Below are positions 51,109-59,812 of a stretch of 63,506 nucleotides of DNA, piece by piece. The stretch's first letter is position 1. The number at the start of each line of letters is the position of its first letter. A program made the position numbers and the translations under genes. Source of the stretch: Chryseomicrobium aureum (GTDB taxonomy: Bacteria; Bacillota; Bacilli; Bacillales_A; Planococcaceae). The notes under the pieces were generated by a model. It saw only the letters and a list, made by a program, of their open reading frames with translations, made no database searches and was not told where the DNA came from. Location of the stretch: NCBI RefSeq assembly GCF_016909155.1, contig NZ_JAFBFG010000016.1, positions 1 through 63,506 of the forward strand, read 5' to 3'.

Positions 51109-51645
51109 TTGAAAGCAAAACGAGTAGCTAAAGACACCTACTTAACTTTGGATACAGCCATGGTACGACCTGTATTCAATGAGTTTAGTATTCAGGCGGA
51201 AGTAGTCACGTTGAGTGGGACTTCTACCATTTTTGCAACAGATTGTTTTACATTAGTTCGAAACACGTGTGAGTTTTGTGGAAATACGATTGGGAAGGCA
51301 ATTAAAGATTCTCATGAATTGGTGGGGCAATATCATAAAGTTCCGATTGTTATTGAAAATATTAAAGGTGAACCCTTTGTTCTTATTCCACTTATGTCGC
51401 CACGCTCTCCCTTGAACACTTGGATTTCTCTACATGCAATTGAAATGCATAAAAAATCTACAGTTGCTGCTGGCTTTACGGACATCCACTTCACAAATGG
51501 AAAAGTAATTACGGTGAATGCGTCCTTTTCTACATTGAACCGCCAACTGGTTTTAGCAAATGCAATCCGCAGTGGATTTTTAAAAAGATTAGAAAGCAGA
51601 GAACAGTTTTTCACACATCCTGTTCAGCTGACAACGCCTAAATAA
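51109..51645 (+). CDS. comK: ComK family competence transcription factor
   Basis: A 178-aa protein. The ComK core is recognisable: TCEFCGNTIGKAIKDS..., KVPIVIE...FVLIPLMSPRSPLNTWISLHAI, and FTNGKVITVNASFSTLNRQL. In Bacillus ComK turns on DNA-uptake genes and its own gene, and is destroyed by MecA-ClpCP. It starts with TTG at 51109 behind AAGGGG. The C-terminal end is shorter than in B. subtilis, where the last part is a MecA contact. Its 3' end overlaps the convergent YhjD-like gene by 22 bases. Whether the strain becomes competent cannot be judged here. Confidence 0.88.
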   Translation: MKAKRVAKDTYLTLDTAMVRPVFNEFSIQAEVVTLSGTSTIFATDCFTLVRNTCEFCGNTIGKAIKDSHELVGQYHKVPIVIENIKGEPFVLIPLMSPRSPLNTWISLHAIEMHKKSTVAAGFTDIHFTNGKVITVNASFSTLNRQLVLANAIRSGFLKRLESREQFFTHPVQLTTPK

Positions 51646-51980
51646 GTTCTTACATATTCTTCAACTTGGTTGCGGAGTCGCACATTTAAGTAGCGTCTAT
51701 GCTCTTCGTAACCTTGGTGATAGAAAATAAACTCCGTAAACAATTCATCACCTTTTCCACGCACTACTTTTACTCCTTCTTTTCGAATGATTTCATGAAC
51801 TTCTTTCAACTCTTGTTGTACTTGTTTATCCGCACGTTCTAAAAGTTCTAGGTAGGGCCGAGGTAATTTAAAACCAGCCTTAGCAATTATTTCTCGATCT
51901 TTCGCAAATACAGTCATTACCATAGGCAAGTAAATCAGTTTTTCCAATTGATTGACCAGCTCTTCTGATCCTACTGGCAT
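51624..51980 (-). CDS. YhjD-like conserved protein
   Basis: About 118 aa from the ATG at 51980 behind AAGGGGTG. Helical and charged: LEKLIYLPMVMTVFAKDREII, FKLPRPYLELLERADKQVQ, FTEFIFYHQGYEEHRRYLNVRLRN. I recognise it as resembling B. subtilis YhjD, a sporulation-associated protein of unknown function. Confidence in that link is moderate. Converges on comK with overlapping 3' ends. Confidence 0.75.
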   Translation of the reverse strand: MPVGSEELVNQLEKLIYLPMVMTVFAKDREIIAKAGFKLPRPYLELLERADKQVQQELKEVHEIIRKEGVKVVRGKGDELFTEFIFYHQGYEEHRRYLNVRLRNQVEEYVRTYLGVVS

Positions 51981-52042
51981 CTTCCTCACCCCTTAAATAG
52001 AACACTTGTTCTTATTTATCTATTTTACATCGAAAAATAAAA

Positions 52043-52081
52043 AAAGCAACTTCTAGATGAAATTTTTCATCAGAAGCTGCT
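52043..52081 (-). terminator. Terminator of tagO
   Basis: AGCAGCTTCT-GATGAAA with TTTCATC-AGAAGTTGCT and a T7 run on the minus strand. Confidence 0.85.
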
Positions 52082-52086
52082 CATTT

Positions 52087-53127
52087 TTATTTTGTAAATT
52101 TTAAAAGGTTTAAGATTGGACGATAATTCTTTCCAGCAAGACCAATGATTTCGACAAACAGTTCAATGATTACCAACATGACCGCTACCAGAAGAAGTGC
52201 TCCCCAGATTGTAGCTTGGGAGAAAATTAAAGCTGTCACACCAAAAAGTGCAGCAATTGAGTAAATGATTAAAACCGTCTGACGATGTGTGAATCCAACG
52301 TTAAGAAGGCAGTGATGCAAATGCGATTTATCCGCTGCTGAGAGCGGTTGTTTTTCGCGAAGCCTACGAATGATTGCAAAGAATGTGTCGGATACTGGTA
52401 CACCGAGCATAATGATCGGGATGATCAAAGCGAACATCGTGACACCCTTAAATCCAAGAAGTGCAAATACGGAAATCATGTAGCCTAGGAATAAAGCTCC
52501 CGTGTCTCCCATAAAAATCCGTGCAGGATAGAAATTGAATACTAAGAATCCAAGAGTGCTCGCTGCAAGAATCGCTGTTGCACTAGCAACAAAAGGATTC
52601 CCAATAATAATTGCCATTGCAGACAAAGTGATGAGTGCAATAGTTGAAACTCCCGCCGCTAAGCCGTCTAAGCCATCAATTAAATTTACAGCATTTGTAA
52701 TGGCAACAATCCATAGAATCGTAAGTGGAATAGAAAAGTAACCAAACTCAAGTGTTCCACCGAAAGGCAAGTTAATAAATTCAACTTGGATGTCACCAAA
52801 AACAACAATAACTGCTGCTGCTGAAAGTTGTCCTAAAATTTTTGCTTTCGCAGTAATTTCAAGCATGTCATCTAACATGCCGGTAATAATTATAATGGTT
52901 GCACCAATCAATAGTGCTTTATCAAATTCGCCATCTGGGCGGTAAACTAAATAAGTAAGTATAAATGATAAATAAATGGCAAGTCCACCAAGCCTTGGCA
53001 TAATGCGTGCGTGAACTTTGCGGTAATTAGGACGATCCACAGCACCTATCCGATAAGCCAGACGCTTAACAAACGGTGTAAAAACAACGGATGCGACAAA
53101 TGCCAAAACCAATGCATAGGCTAGCAT
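52087..53127 (-). CDS. tagO: UDP-GlcNAc:undecaprenyl-phosphate GlcNAc-1-phosphate transferase
   Basis: A 346-aa polytopic membrane enzyme of the MraY/WecA family that begins wall teichoic acid (and other surface polymer) synthesis. About 10-11 hydrophobic helices. Signature residues: MPRLGGLAIYLSF near 48-60, AITNAVNLIDGLDGLAAG near 140, MGDTGALFLGY near 205, and the cytoplasmic HLHHCLLNVGFTHRQTV loop near 270. The DD pair in ITGMLDDMLEI is kept. Starts with ATG behind AGGAGGAAAG. Monocistronic. Confidence 0.93.
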   Translation of the reverse strand: MLAYALVLAFVASVVFTPFVKRLAYRIGAVDRPNYRKVHARIMPRLGGLAIYLSFILTYLVYRPDGEFDKALLIGATIIIITGMLDDMLEITAKAKILGQLSAAAVIVVFGDIQVEFINLPFGGTLEFGYFSIPLTILWIVAITNAVNLIDGLDGLAAGVSTIALITLSAMAIIIGNPFVASATAILAASTLGFLVFNFYPARIFMGDTGALFLGYMISVFALLGFKGVTMFALIIPIIMLGVPVSDTFFAIIRRLREKQPLSAADKSHLHHCLLNVGFTHRQTVLIIYSIAALFGVTALIFSQATIWGALLLVAVMLVIIELFVEIIGLAGKNYRPILNLLKFTK

Positions 53128-53409
53128 GCCTTTCCTCCTCTTTCTTTAATCAATAAGATAATTATGAATTAATGTTAATAAATAGACGTATAGAATGTAC
53201 TAGATGTTTCACATGTAATTAGCAAACTCCATGAAAGTATATAGGAAAGGGTTTTTATTGTCAAAAGACCGAATACTTACACTAAACTTTATATACTTAG
53301 TAATTCATTTTAAGTTTAATGATAGCCATCTTCCTAATTTTCAGAATCATCGTTTTCAATTGCGATATATGATATACTTTCTTTAATTTGAATAGATAGG
53401 GGAATCGCC

Positions 53410-54384
53410 ATGTTAAGAGATTTTTTTATCGCTTTATCTGAAAACCAAACGTTAAATGCTGCAGCAAAACGCTACGGTTTAAAAATGGGCGCACAACACG
53501 TAGTAGCAGGTACTACAGTAGAAGAAACTATTGAAAGCATTAAGAAATTAAATGCAATGGGTATTTCAGCAACTGTAGACAATTTAGGTGAATTTGTTTT
53601 TGAACGTGAAGAAGCACTTGCTGCAAAAGCACAAATTTTAGAAGTGATTGATGCAATCAACGAACACCAAGTAGACGCACATATTTCTTTAAAGCCTTCA
53701 CAACTTGGTCTAGATATTGATTATGATTTTGCATTAGAAAATCTTTATGAAATCGTCGAGCGTGCGAGCAAAACCGATATGTTTATCAACATCGACATGG
53801 AGTCCAATAAGCATCTTCAACCGTCGTTTGACATTTTAGATGAGCTATCAAAAGAATTCACAAATGTGGGTACTGTAATTCAAGCGTACTTCTTCCGTGC
53901 TGAAGAAGACATTCAAAAGTATAAAAACTTCCGTCTACGTATTGTAAAAGGTGCTTATAAAGAACCTGCTGAAGTTGCGTATCAGACGAAAGAAGAAATC
54001 GATGCGAACTATATCGAATTGATCGAGTATCACTTGTTACACGGCAAATTCACATCCATCGCGACACATGATCACAATGTCATCAATCATGTGAAACAGT
54101 TTGTAAAAGAGAACAACATCTCAACTGACAAATTTGAGTTCCAGATGCTTTACGGCTTCCGTACAGACATGCAAAAAGAATTAGCACAAGAAGGCTATAA
54201 CTTCTGTGTGTATGTGCCGTTTGGTCAAGACTGGTACGGCTACTTCATGCGTCGTCTTGCAGAGCGTCCACAAAATATGAATCTCGTCGTGAAGCAAGTA
54301 TTCACGAAAGACACGAACAAAATGATTGGGCTTGCAGCTGCTGCATTTGCAGTTGGGCGTCTATCGAAGCGTAAAAAGAAGTAA
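53410..54384 (+). CDS. putB: Proline dehydrogenase
   Basis: A 324-aa FAD-dependent TIM barrel that oxidises proline to pyrroline-5-carboxylate. Family blocks: ISATVDNLGEFV, HISLKPSQLGLDID, NIDMESN (ATP-type D-M-E), RLRIVKGAYKEP, IATHDH, and FQMLYGFRTDMQKELAQEGY...VPFGQDWYGYFMRRLAERPQN. Length matches monofunctional Bacillales enzymes. Starts with ATG behind AGGGGAATCG. It stands alone on the plus strand; the P5C dehydrogenase partner is not in the window. Confidence 0.96.
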   Translation: MLRDFFIALSENQTLNAAAKRYGLKMGAQHVVAGTTVEETIESIKKLNAMGISATVDNLGEFVFEREEALAAKAQILEVIDAINEHQVDAHISLKPSQLGLDIDYDFALENLYEIVERASKTDMFINIDMESNKHLQPSFDILDELSKEFTNVGTVIQAYFFRAEEDIQKYKNFRLRIVKGAYKEPAEVAYQTKEEIDANYIELIEYHLLHGKFTSIATHDHNVINHVKQFVKENNISTDKFEFQMLYGFRTDMQKELAQEGYNFCVYVPFGQDWYGYFMRRLAERPQNMNLVVKQVFTKDTNKMIGLAAAAFAVGRLSKRKKK

Positions 54385-54389
54385 GAGTA

Positions 54390-54512
54390 TTTTAGATGTG
54401 GAGCCGACTGTTCAGAAATTGTGCGAGAAGACAGCGTGGGCTGTGAAGCGTTCTTTGCTTCATAGACCGCGATGGCTTCTTGCGGGATTTCTAGGAGGCG
54501 CAACTCGATTCC
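54390..54512 (+). repeat. ATGTGGAGC repeat (family 4a), copy 2
   Basis: Almost identical to 26579-26700, beginning within a few bases of the proline dehydrogenase stop and placed before that gene's terminator. Confidence 0.85.
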
Positions 54513-54527
54513 AATAAGAAGTAGAAA

Positions 54528-54571
54528 ACGCCACACGCGAGGTTAGTATTTCCTCATGTGTGGCTTTTTTT
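54528..54571 (+). terminator. Terminator of the proline dehydrogenase gene
   Basis: GCCACAC-GCGAGG pairs with CCTCAT-GTGTGGC and is followed by TTTTTTT. It lies beyond a repeat copy, so the repeat is in the 3' untranslated region. Confidence 0.8.
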
Positions 54572-54634
54572 GAATGCTATGTTAGAAACGCTAAATGTGA
54601 GGACAGCAAGTTTGGATAAATTTATTTAGTTAGC

Positions 54635-54781
54635 AGAGCCTGGAAGTAAGGCCGTCATTTCCCGGGATATCAGAGTTTTACCGAGACCCGGCAACGAAGC
54701 TGAAAGTGCTCTTCTTTCAGCTTACGTGGGGAGGCTCGGTGAAACTCTCCCAGGAAATGGCGGTCTTGCTGTAGGGCTTCC
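54635..54781 (+). repeat. Long-hairpin repeat (family 2), copy 4
   Basis: Inner stem GCTGAAAG/CTTTCAGC and outer stem TAAGGCCGTCATTTCC with GGAAATGGCGGTCTT. Both strands of each stem differ from other copies in a matching way. Confidence 0.9.
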
Positions 54782-54790
54782 TAATAAAAA

Positions 54791-54837
54791 GGTGACAGGC
54801 ACCATTTGGAATCGACTTCCAAATGGTGCCTGTCACC
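54791..54837 (+). repeat. GTGACAGGCACC inverted-repeat hairpin
   Basis: GGTGACAGGCACCATTTGGA and TCCAAATGGTGCCTGTCACC form a perfect 20-bp inverted repeat with a short loop, about 20 bases after the ilvE stop on the opposite strand. Confidence 0.8.
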
Positions 54838-54857
54838 TGTTCTTACCTGTTCTTTAA

Positions 54858-55925
54858 TTAAAACTCAATCGTCCACCCAAATGGGTCTGGTTGTTCCCCT
54901 GTCTGAATTCCCGTCAATGTATCATAAAGCCGAGCAGACACTTCTCCTGTTTGGCCATTATTCACATAAAACAATTCATTCTGCCAACGGAACTCGCCAA
55001 TTGGTGAAATCACCGCTGCTGTTCCCGTCCCCCATGCTTCTTCCAATTTACCTGTACGATGTGCATCCCGAACTTCTTCCATCGAAATACGCTTTTCAAT
55101 CACAGGCACTTCCCAGTAGCGGAGGATATCGATGATGGACCGGCGCGTGATGCCATCTAAAATGCTTCCATTTAGAGCAGGCGTGTATACTTTTCCATCG
55201 ATTTTGAAAAACACGTTCATGCTTCCTACTTCTTCGATATACTTTCGTTCGACTCCATCTAACCACATGACTTGAGCATAACCTTCTGCTGCGGCTGTTT
55301 CTTGGGCTTTTAAGCTCGCCGCATAATTTCCGGCTGTCTTCGCAGTTCCTGTACCGCCAGCTACGGCCCGTACATATTGATTCTCTACAAGAATTTTAAC
55401 AGGAGCGATTCCTTCTTTATAATAAGAGCCCACTGGGGAAAGGATGATCATGAATTGGTACTTTTGTGAAGGTGCCACACCTAAATAGGCTTCCGTTGCG
55501 ATCATGAAAGGACGAATATACAAACTCGTTCCTGGGGCTGTTGGAATCCACTCTTTCTCAAGTTGAAGGAGTTCCATCAACGCATCAAGCATTGCATCTG
55601 GGTCAACTGCCGGCATAGACATACGTGCACAAGACTCATTCATCCGTTCAAAGTTTAACCGCGGGCGGAACAATCGGATTTTGCCCGTAGAAGATTTGTA
55701 CGCTTTTAATCCTTCGAAAACTGTCTGACCGTAATGAAGAACAATGGCAGAAGGGTCTAAAACAAGCGGCTGATAGGGCTGTATGCGGAAATCATGCCAG
55801 CCATGCCCCGCGCTGTAATCCGCAACAAACATATGGTCTGTAAATGTGCGACCGAAAATGAGTTGCTGATCCGGCACTTTTGCTTTTCTATCATGTGAGA
55901 TTGACTTTTCTACTTGAACAACCAT
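54858..55925 (-). CDS. ilvE: Branched-chain amino acid aminotransferase
   Basis: A 355-aa PLP enzyme for leucine, isoleucine and valine. Fold type IV features: YGQTVFEGLKAYK, FRPRLNFERMNESCARM, the PLP Lys in GNYAASLKAQ, EVGSMNVFF, LDGITRRS and GTGTAAVISPIG. Length fits the long (BCAT2) class. ATG start behind AGGGGAGTATG. No T-box leader is visible in the 140 bases upstream. It could also serve methionine recycling (YkkE-like), but context gives no hint. Confidence 0.95.
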   Translation of the reverse strand: MVVQVEKSISHDRKAKVPDQQLIFGRTFTDHMFVADYSAGHGWHDFRIQPYQPLVLDPSAIVLHYGQTVFEGLKAYKSSTGKIRLFRPRLNFERMNESCARMSMPAVDPDAMLDALMELLQLEKEWIPTAPGTSLYIRPFMIATEAYLGVAPSQKYQFMIILSPVGSYYKEGIAPVKILVENQYVRAVAGGTGTAKTAGNYAASLKAQETAAAEGYAQVMWLDGVERKYIEEVGSMNVFFKIDGKVYTPALNGSILDGITRRSIIDILRYWEVPVIEKRISMEEVRDAHRTGKLEEAWGTGTAAVISPIGEFRWQNELFYVNNGQTGEVSARLYDTLTGIQTGEQPDPFGWTIEF

Positions 55926-56031
55926 TCAACATACTCCCCTTCGACATTTTGCAATATCCTGCAATATATTATATGTTATTATACGCTCATTTCCAGAAAA
56001 GAAAAGCTATTTTTCGAAATTTCTCATAATA

Positions 56032-56056
56032 AAAGTCCCCTTCAGTAGAAGGAGAC
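56032..56056 (-). terminator. Terminator of the DUF1206 gene
   Basis: GTCTCCTTC-TACT-GAAGGGGAC followed by TTTTATT on the minus strand. Confidence 0.75.
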
Positions 56057-56067
56057 CCACTAATCTT

Positions 56068-56877
56068 TTATTGGCGACCGTAGTTCATACGCTCATAACG
56101 TCCACGAATAAATTGATAAATTCCATAAAGTATAAAGCCCGCTGCTACAATTGCGAGTAAGAACATGCCATAAGGTTGAGACGCCAACTCATCAAAGGCC
56201 CCTCCCACTCCTTTAGATTCATCAGGATTATGTGTCCATGCAGTACGTAAAAAGAAGAAACCGATCATCGCTAACACTAAACCTCGTGCAATCAGTCCGA
56301 CTCTTCCTGCCTTTTCAGCAGCAGATTTCTCCTTTGCATCCATCTCATGCGTTTTTAGTTGTTCCATAAACTTGAGAAGTGCGCCACTTTGCAATTCGTA
56401 AAGCCCATAAAGCATAATAATGACCCCAACCAATCCTACGAGCCACACTCCAAATGGCTGCTCCATCAATCTAGCCGAAATCTCTTGTTCCGACTCTCCT
56501 CCACCTGAAGAGGATTTTTGTCGCATGGCAAGTAAAATTGCTCCGATTGCTAGATTTCCATAAATGATAGCACTCACTAAATAGCCAATGCGCTTTACAA
56601 TCCCCTTGGCGTCCTTCCCTTCTCCCTGTGGGTCTTTGATTGCTTTAATCAAATTCCAAGCAATATACCCAAATAACCCAATTCCAATTATCCATAGCAA
56701 TAGTCTTCCAAATGGCATAGTTGCAACTGACTCGACAGCTCCTGTAGTTCCTGTTGTTTCTCCACCGGTTCCAAAAGCTGCGAGAAGGGCGAGTATACCA
56801 ATGATGATAAAGACGATTCCTTTTGTCATGTACCCGACTCGGCTAAAGCGCCGAATCCAAGGTTTAGTTTCTTCCAT
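56068..56877 (-). CDS. DUF1206 membrane protein
   Basis: A 269-aa membrane protein with six hydrophobic helices in three similar pairs, each containing a RxGYxxKGxVxxxxG-type element (FSRVGYMTKGIVFIIIG, VKRIGYLVSAIIYGNLA, AGRVGLIARGLVLAMIG), the hallmark of DUF1206. The function is unknown. I use the ATG at 56877, preceded by GAGGAGG; the frame extends upstream through a terminator hairpin, which argues against the longer version. Monocistronic. Confidence 0.88.
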   Translation of the reverse strand: MEETKPWIRRFSRVGYMTKGIVFIIIGILALLAAFGTGGETTGTTGAVESVATMPFGRLLLWIIGIGLFGYIAWNLIKAIKDPQGEGKDAKGIVKRIGYLVSAIIYGNLAIGAILLAMRQKSSSGGGESEQEISARLMEQPFGVWLVGLVGVIIMLYGLYELQSGALLKFMEQLKTHEMDAKEKSAAEKAGRVGLIARGLVLAMIGFFFLRTAWTHNPDESKGVGGAFDELASQPYGMFLLAIVAAGFILYGIYQFIRGRYERMNYGRQ

Positions 56878-56944
56878 ATGTAAGCCCTCCTCACCTGTTT
56901 GCTTACCTATTCCCATATAAACTAAAATAAGAAACCTAATTCTC

Positions 56945-56975
56945 AAAAAAGCCCGATTCATTCGTCATGAATCGA
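56945..56975 (-). terminator. Terminator of the DUF212 gene
   Basis: GCTCGATTCAT and ATGAATCGGGC pair around GACGA, followed by TTTTTT on the minus strand. Confidence 0.8.
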
Positions 56976-56983
56976 GCGAGCAC

Positions 56984-57469
56984 TTATTTTCCTTCGATTT
57001 TTGCGGAAATAATTCCACAAACAGTACCAAGAAGGGCCCCAGCGGCAACCTCAACAGGTTGATGTCCTAAAAGCTCTTTTAGTTCTTTTTCACGTTCAAT
57101 ATATTCATAACTTGGAAACTCTCCTGAGATTTTAGAAAATTGGTCTTCCAAATCATTTACAAGTTGGGCAATCTCTCCTGTATGTCTCCGAATACCTTGT
57201 GCGTCGTACATAACAATGATCCCAAATGTGACGGATAATGCAGTTTCAGTGTGGCGAAACCCTTTATTCGCAGCTACATAGGAGGCAAGTGCAGAAACTC
57301 CTGCTGAGTGAGAGCTTGGCATCCCACCTGTCGAAATTGCCTTTTTCACGTCCCAATTACCTGTTACTTTTTTATGTGTTAATATCTTTAGTCCTTGTGC
57401 TAATCCAATCGCTCCAATCGCGGTTAAGATGCCACGATTCATTCGATAGTCTGGTTTTGGTGTTTTCAT
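56984..57469 (-). CDS. Divergent PAP2 (DUF212/YuiD) family protein
   Basis: A 161-aa membrane protein of the divergent acid-phosphatase/PAP2 superfamily. Conserved blocks: STGGMPSSHSAGVSALA (about 47-63) and YDAQGIRRHTGEIAQLVN (about 95-112). The SSHSA and RRHTG elements match the phosphatase core of PAP2 enzymes. Lipid phosphatase activity is possible but not shown for the family. Starts with ATG, own terminator. Confidence 0.9.
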   Translation of the reverse strand: MKTPKPDYRMNRGILTAIGAIGLAQGLKILTHKKVTGNWDVKKAISTGGMPSSHSAGVSALASYVAANKGFRHTETALSVTFGIIVMYDAQGIRRHTGEIAQLVNDLEDQFSKISGEFPSYEYIEREKELKELLGHQPVEVAAGALLGTVCGIISAKIEGK

Positions 57470-57547
57470 TCAAAGGCCTCCAGTTTTAAAATTCATTTTT
57501 CTTACTATACCCGACCTCCTCTAATGACTAAACGGTTTTCACACATA

Positions 57548-57573
57548 AAAAAAGAGGCGCATGGCCTCTTTTG
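57548..57573 (-). terminator. Terminator of the first PepSY gene
   Basis: AAAGAGGC-CATGC-GCCTCTTT followed by TTTT on the minus strand. Confidence 0.85.
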
Positions 57574-57574
57574 A

Positions 57575-58177
57575 TTAGTCGTCTAAATCGTCGTCATCTT
57601 CTGTATCCTTTTCGAACTTCAGAATTTCTCCTGTGAATGCATCGATATCAAATTCGTATTCTACATTTCCATCGCGTACTTCAATTTCGTAATAGTTATC
57701 ATCGCGTTCAGCGCCTGTCACTGTTCCAGTCACTTCATTCAGTGCGATAGCAATTGCTTCTTCCATAGTTAGCGCATCTTCAGTATTCGCCACTTGAGCT
57801 GTTCCACCGGATTGCACAGAAGTGGATTGTGTTTGTGAACGATTGGAATCATCATCGTCACGGTCACGCTCAAAGTCAAAGACATCTCCACTCACCGCAT
57901 CGATATCAAATTCATATTCGTATGTGCCATCTTTCATTTCAACATCAAAGTGAACACGTCGGTCATCTGAATCAAGTGAGATTTCTACAACTTCTCCTTC
58001 TACACGTTCGTTTGCGATTTTCAGTGCTTCTTCTTGCGTGATGTATTCGGCATTCGCTGGTTGTTGATTGACTGGAATGTAGTCAGCTAAGTCATCTCGA
58101 TCATCGGCGAGTGCGACACCTCCTACGACTAATGCTCCTGTTGCGGCTGGGATAAGTAACCATTTGTTAAATTTCAT
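57575..58177 (-). CDS. Secreted double PepSY-domain protein
   Basis: A 200-aa protein with a signal peptide (KFNKWLLIPAATGALVVGGVALA) and two PepSY repeats, about 45-105 and 140-195. Each has the pattern ITxEEAxxIAxxxVxGxV...YEFDIDAxxGxxxxFE. The linker and tail are rich in Asp. PepSY domains are thought to inhibit or modulate peptidases or to bind metal outside the cell. Similar in layout to B. subtilis YkoI, but separated from the two-component genes by another PepSY gene and a repeat island. Confidence 0.9.
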   Translation of the reverse strand: MKFNKWLLIPAATGALVVGGVALADDRDDLADYIPVNQQPANAEYITQEEALKIANERVEGEVVEISLDSDDRRVHFDVEMKDGTYEYEFDIDAVSGDVFDFERDRDDDDSNRSQTQSTSVQSGGTAQVANTEDALTMEEAIAIALNEVTGTVTGAERDDNYYEIEVRDGNVEYEFDIDAFTGEILKFEKDTEDDDDLDD

Positions 58178-58312
58178 TTTGTAACGCCTCCTCTTTTTTG
58201 GTTACTCTTATCATATCCAGTGAAGATGAGAGGTTTATGTGAAGAACATTAGAGTTTGATGAGAATCTTTAAAATGTGGAGCCGACTGTTTAGAAAATGG
58301 GTGCTGTAAGAA

Positions 58313-58434
58313 GTTGAGTTCCACTGCGGGGCTGCTTTCCGTGGGCGCTGCGTGAGCTTCCTCGTCGCATACTCCTGCGGGATCTCACGGCAGACTGTAA
58401 TCCCACTGGAGTCAACCCCTCCATTCCACTCAAC
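58313..58434 (+). repeat. Bacillales GC-rich hairpin repeat (family 3), copy 4
   Basis: GTTGAGT...ACTCAAC ends. The ATGTGGAGCCGACTGTTTAG head lies at 58273. The loop differs (CGCATACTCCTGCG) but keeps pairing. Confidence 0.85.
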
Positions 58435-58495
58435 TTCTATTGGGTGCCTAGCACCTATTGGAGAACGATTGCAAATCCACTTTACTAAAATCGTC

Positions 58496-58750
58496 GTCCT
58501 AGATTGTGTGTGAATCCACACCAAATCGGGCCTTGCGTTAGCACAGCCCGGCAGTAATTATATGTGTTAGTGCAAAACAAATTGACATGATTACTAAATA
58601 GAGGCGGAGCCGACTCAAAGAAGTTGCAAGGAACTACTTCCTGCAAAGAAGCACTTGAACAAATTAGGTTCAGCTGGAGATGATTATGGAAGGACAAACT
58701 AAGAAGAATGGCGCTGGGGCCGCTCTATTTGAGCGGCCCCAGTCCTTTTC
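58496..58750 (+). ncRNA. Candidate structured RNA, copy B
   Basis: Same four blocks as the 11565 copy: GTCCTAGA, the CGGGC...TGCGTTAGCA...GCCCG hairpin (58527-58550), TAGAGGCGGAGCCGACTC, and GATTATGGA...AACTAAGAAGAATGG. Ends in a terminator-like hairpin CTGGGGCCGCTC-TATTT-GAGCGGCCCCAG with a short T-run. Variable parts contain copy-specific hairpins such as TTGCAAGGAA/TTCC-TGCAA. The upstream promoter is less clear than in copy A. Family unassigned. Confidence 0.5.
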
Positions 58751-58856
58751 ATTCTTAATTCTTCTTTAAAGTAATCTTCGGAAGATGAAGCTCATTTGTT
58801 GAAATAGCGTTCTACATATCTACTCGCAATCGAGTTGCTCTTTACTATATTTATCT

Positions 58857-58999
58857 GAGCCCGTAAGCCAGGACGTCATTTCCCGGGCTATCTGAGTTTT
58901 GCCGAGACCCGGCAACGAAGATGAAAGTGCTTTTCTTTCATCTTACGTGGGGAGGCTCGGTGAAACTCACCCAGGAAATGGCGTTCTGGGTGAAGGGCC
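58857..58999 (+). repeat. Long-hairpin repeat (family 2), copy 5
   Basis: Outer stem CCAGGACGTCATTTCC with GGAAATGGCGTTCTGG; middle GAGTTTTGCCGAG/CTCGGTGAAACTC; inner GATGAAAG/CTTTCATC. Confidence 0.9.
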
Positions 59000-59020
59000 G
59001 TCTATATTATAGCGACGTTC

Positions 59021-59159
59021 TCCACATCTTCTCGCAATCGAGTTCCGTACGCCAGAAACACACTCCGGAATCAGCCGCACCCGCAAAGGCTGAAGAGCGC
59101 CTTCACGGGCACGTCTGATTTCCTCGGAGTTTCTAGAGCGGCGTTCTGCACATCTAATA
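59021..59159 (-). repeat. ATGTGGAGA repeat (family 4b), inverted copy 2
   Basis: Reverse-strand copy of 39069-39195. GTGCCCGTGAAGGC pairs with GCCTTTGCGGGTGC, a compensated change relative to copy 1. It ends exactly at the stop codon of the PepSY gene at 59160. Confidence 0.85.
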
Positions 59160-59744
59160 CTAGTCATCCCAAACCACAGAAAGCACCTCACCTGTGATGG
59201 CATGAATTTGCACGGTGGCTTCTGGACCATCCTCGTCACCTTGGTCCGGTTGCTCAATCTCCACCAGATAATATCCGCCACTTTCAGACCGCTCGAAATC
59301 AACATCTTCTACAGTTCCTGAAACTTGTTGCAGAGCAATCTCCGAAACCTGTTCCTCTGTTAGACGTGTAGGGGCTTGTTCTACAGGCTCCTGTTCTTCT
59401 ATTGGAGTTTCTTCAGGCTCTGGTTCAACTTGTTCCGGTTGTTGCTCTTCTTCTGATGACTCTGCTTGCTTTTGTTCGGTCTGCACTATTGATACGACTG
59501 TCCCGTAGCGTGCATTTGCTTCAATAGTGTAAAACCCATCATCTGTTTCTAGTTGCGCTCGGTAACTTTCACCCGAAAGTTCCAAGTTTGAAATAGTCCC
59601 ACTGTACATACGTTCCAATTGTTCTTGAATCTCGGATCGGGTCATTGGTTCTTCGCCAGCTGTCGTGACCTGGAAGTAAAAGATGGAACCGATTAAAATA
59701 ATGCCGGTGAGCAGTAAAGGAATAAACCAAGGTTTTTTTTGCAT
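59160..59744 (-). CDS. Membrane-anchored PepSY protein (YkoI-like)
   Basis: About 194 aa from the ATG at 59744, which follows AAAGGAGTGA. N-terminal hydrophobic anchor (WFIPLLLTGIILIGSIFYF), a PepSY-like segment at about 30-80 with TRSEIQEQLERMYSG, a Glu/Pro/Gln-rich linker (about 85-125), and a clear PepSY at 130-194 (LTEEQVSEIALQQVSGTVEDV...ITGEVLSVVWDD). It follows the histidine kinase gene, matching the ykoG-ykoH-ykoI order, and may modulate or report to that sensor outside the cell. Confidence 0.88.
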   Translation of the reverse strand: MQKKPWFIPLLLTGIILIGSIFYFQVTTAGEEPMTRSEIQEQLERMYSGTISNLELSGESYRAQLETDDGFYTIEANARYGTVVSIVQTEQKQAESSEEEQQPEQVEPEPEETPIEEQEPVEQAPTRLTEEQVSEIALQQVSGTVEDVDFERSESGGYYLVEIEQPDQGDEDGPEATVQIHAITGEVLSVVWDD

Positions 59745-59812
59745 ACTCGTCACTCCTTTCATTTAACTTTGTGACTACAGTATAAAACCTAAAGATTAAA
59801 ATTTGCTGAGAA

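Noticed and set aside
55926-56067. T-box or CodY site upstream of ilvE
   Set aside because: No T-box sequence or terminator pair is visible. An AAATTTCGAAAAAT stretch resembles a CodY box but has a wrong spacing, so it was not annotated.
56878-56961. Longer N terminus for the DUF1206 protein
   Set aside because: The extension overlaps the terminator of the upstream gene, and a strong ribosome site precedes the ATG at 56877.
58485-58697. Open frame inside RNA copy B on the minus strand
   Set aside because: Not preserved in copy A, and the shared blocks do not follow codon spacing.
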